Translations under genes and position numbers: made by a program | In this document: positions 62,649 through 64,000 of the stretch, piece after piece | How positions within the stretch are numbered: the stretch's first letter is position 1 | Layout: each line of letters begins with the position of its first letter | The notes under the pieces: generated by a model | Databases searched by the model: none | The model's input: only the letters and a program-made list of their open reading frames with translations | What the model was told of the DNA's origin: nothing | Assembly: GCF_009759665.1 (NCBI RefSeq) | Contig: NZ_WQNE01000009.1 | Location: 62,001 to 126,000, forward strand | Direction: 5' to 3' | DNA from: Bradyrhizobium cajani | GTDB lineage: Bacteria > Pseudomonadota > Alphaproteobacteria > Rhizobiales > Xanthobacteraceae | Length of the DNA: 64,000 nt

Positions 62649-63656
62649 CTAATGCGACCGTGCCAGGCAGAACGCCACGACCTGCTCCAGCGCGCTCTTC
62701 ATCGGCGAGGGCGGGAACAGTGCCAGTGCGTCGACGGCCATGGCGCCGTAGTGCTGGGCGCGGCTCAGCGTGTCCTCGAGCGCGCGGTGCTTGTTCATCA
62801 ACCCGATGGCGTGGTCGAGGTCGGAATCGCCGATCTCGCCGCGCTCGAGCGCACGGATCCAGAAGGCGCGCTCGGTGTCGTTGCCGCGGCGGAAGGCGAG
62901 CACGACGGGCAGCGTGATCTTGCCCTCGCGGAAATCGTCGCCGGTGTTCTTGCCGAGCTTGGCGCTCTTGCCGCCATAGTCGAGTACGTCGTCGACGAGC
63001 TGGAAAGCGATGCCGAGATTCATGCCGACCGAACGGCAGGCGGTCTGCTCCGCCTTCGGGCGGTTGGCGATGACGGGCCCGACCTCGCAGGCGGCCGCGA
63101 ACAGCTCGGCGGTCTTGCCGCGGATCACGGCGAGATATTCGTCCTCGGTGGTCGCGGTGTTCTTGGCGGCGGCGAGCTGCATCACCTCGCCCTCGGCGAT
63201 GGTGGCGGCGGCCGCGGAGAGGATGTCGAGCGCGCGGAGCGAGCCGACCTCGACCATCATGCGGAAGGCCTGGCCGAGCAGGAAGTCGCCGACCAGCACG
63301 CTCGCCTCGTTGCCCCAGAGCATGCGCGCCGACAGCTTGCCGCGGCGCATCTCGCTCTCGTCGACGACGTCGTCGTGGAGCAGGGTGGCGGTGTGCATGA
63401 ACTCGACGGAGGCGGCGAGCTTGATGTGGCCGTCGCCGGTGTAGCCGGCGAGGTTGGCCATGGCCAGCGTCAGCATCGGCCGCAGCCGCTTGCCGCCGGA
63501 GGAGATCAAATGGTTGGCGACCTCCGGGATCATGGTTACCTCGGAGCCGGTCCGCGACAGGATCGTGGCGTTGACGCGCTCCATGTCGGGAGCGACAAGG
63601 GCAACCAGCTCTTCGATCGACGCGCCGGGAGTTTCGAAAGGTACGATGACGGCCAC
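62649..63656 (-). CDS. Polyprenyl (octaprenyl-type) diphosphate synthase
   Basis: A 335-residue trans-isoprenyl diphosphate synthase. The two Asp-rich motifs are TATLLHDDVVDESEMRRG and AFQLVDDVLDYGG, and SGGKRLRPMLTLAM precedes the first. KTAELFAAACEVG fits as well. It makes the side chain of ubiquinone, probably of ten units in this group, but chain length cannot be read by eye. The start is GTG at 63656 with GGAGACC upstream, since the frame from 63863 has unlikely content. It is divergent from the DUF2007 gene. Confidence 0.93.
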   Translation of the reverse strand: MAVIVPFETPGASIEELVALVAPDMERVNATILSRTGSEVTMIPEVANHLISSGGKRLRPMLTLAMANLAGYTGDGHIKLAASVEFMHTATLLHDDVVDESEMRRGKLSARMLWGNEASVLVGDFLLGQAFRMMVEVGSLRALDILSAAAATIAEGEVMQLAAAKNTATTEDEYLAVIRGKTAELFAAACEVGPVIANRPKAEQTACRSVGMNLGIAFQLVDDVLDYGGKSAKLGKNTGDDFREGKITLPVVLAFRRGNDTERAFWIRALERGEIGDSDLDHAIGLMNKHRALEDTLSRAQHYGAMAVDALALFPPSPMKSALEQVVAFCLARSH

Positions 63657-63789
63657 GCCGGTCTCCAATATTTGCCCCGGAAGGGCTATTCTGATGGAAA
63701 GACAATAGAAACTGGCGGCGGATGCGGCAAGTGCTGCGGAACCATTGACATTTGCCGCTTTAGCCCCTTTCAGGCAGGAGATCTGCGTT

Positions 63790-64000
63790 TTGCGTGAACT
63801 GGTTCGGACCAATGACATGGTGCTGGTGTCGGCGATCGGCGCGCTGCTCGACGGCGCCAACATCCATCATCTCGTGCTGGACCAGAACATGAGCATCATC
63901 GAGGGCTCGCTCGGCATCCTGCCGCGGCGGATCCTGGTCCACGAGGACGATGCCGATGAGGCCCGGCAGCTCCTGACCGAGGCCGGCCTCAGCCACGAAC
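63790..64000 (+). CDS. DUF2007-type protein (3'-partial)
   Basis: The start of a small protein that runs off the right edge. The visible 70 residues (LRELVRTNDMVLVSAIGALLDGANIHHLVLDQNMSIIEGS, HEDDADEARQLLTEAGL) match DUF2007, a small putative signalling-domain family. The TTG at 63790 has AGGAGAT about 10 bases upstream. It is divergent from the polyprenyl synthase gene, which is a conserved neighbourhood in this group. Confidence 0.75.
   Translation, partial: MRELVRTNDMVLVSAIGALLDGANIHHLVLDQNMSIIEGSLGILPRRILVHEDDADEARQLLTEAGLSHE

Overview
The window is a high-GC alphaproteobacterial chromosome segment that most resembles Bradyrhizobium or a close relative in the Nitrobacteraceae. This is inferred from a cytochrome b/c1 polyprotein (FbcH), a fused TrpE-TrpG with a Trp-rich leader peptide, a CcrM-type methyltransferase, and many families of intergenic palindromes. 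No database search was possible, so all names rest on recognised motifs and family knowledge.

Layout. Bases 1-8100 look accessory. They hold the 3' part of a class III adenylate cyclase/TPR gene, an unrecognised membrane protein, a 5'-truncated IS110 transposase, a secreted SLT-type lytic transglycosylase, a frameshifted Imm11-like orphan immunity gene, a DUF2158 protein and another unrecognised membrane protein. From 8.4 to 18.7 kb the content is core: HAD phosphatase, hemF, queD-queE, trmL, the bc1 operon (fbcF-fbcH) with a strong terminator, dienelactone hydrolase, trpL-trpE(G) with an attenuator, and apt. From 18.6 to 30.6 kb come a GIY-YIG gene with an in-frame stop, two adjacent ParA-like ATPases, an M48 protease with LemA, an Rsm22-type methyltransferase, smc, a DsbA-like protein, a DciA/DUF721 protein, mutY and a thioesterase.

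From 30.7 to 45 kb lie an FAD monooxygenase, two GSTs, a LysR/SnoaL divergent pair, a DUF1127 protein next to a receiver-domain relic, a chemotaxis receptor, ccrM, a zinc metallopeptidase, moaB, a MarR-GNAT fusion, a GT2-like protein and a DUF155/RMD1-like protein. From 45 to 64 kb lie the xfp-ackA phosphoketolase operon, a PA0069-type radical SAM gene preceded by a LexA-like box, a VOC protein, rnhB, a GT39-like membrane protein, a family-4-like UDG, ETF-QO, a TPR lipoprotein-like protein, ispE, an alpha/beta hydrolase with a LysE exporter, an HxlR-FabF pair, a polyprenyl diphosphate synthase and the start of a DUF2007 gene.

Regulation visible in the DNA includes the trp attenuator with an apparently leaderless trpL, three GANTC sites at the ccrM start codon, dyad operators beside the MarR, HxlR and LysR genes, and a GTTC-N7-GTTC box at the radical SAM promoter. 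At least eight families of dispersed palindromes fill intergenic space. I found no tRNA, rRNA or CRISPR array. The least explained items are the ParA-like pair, the SOS-linked radical SAM gene and the cysteine-less QueD.
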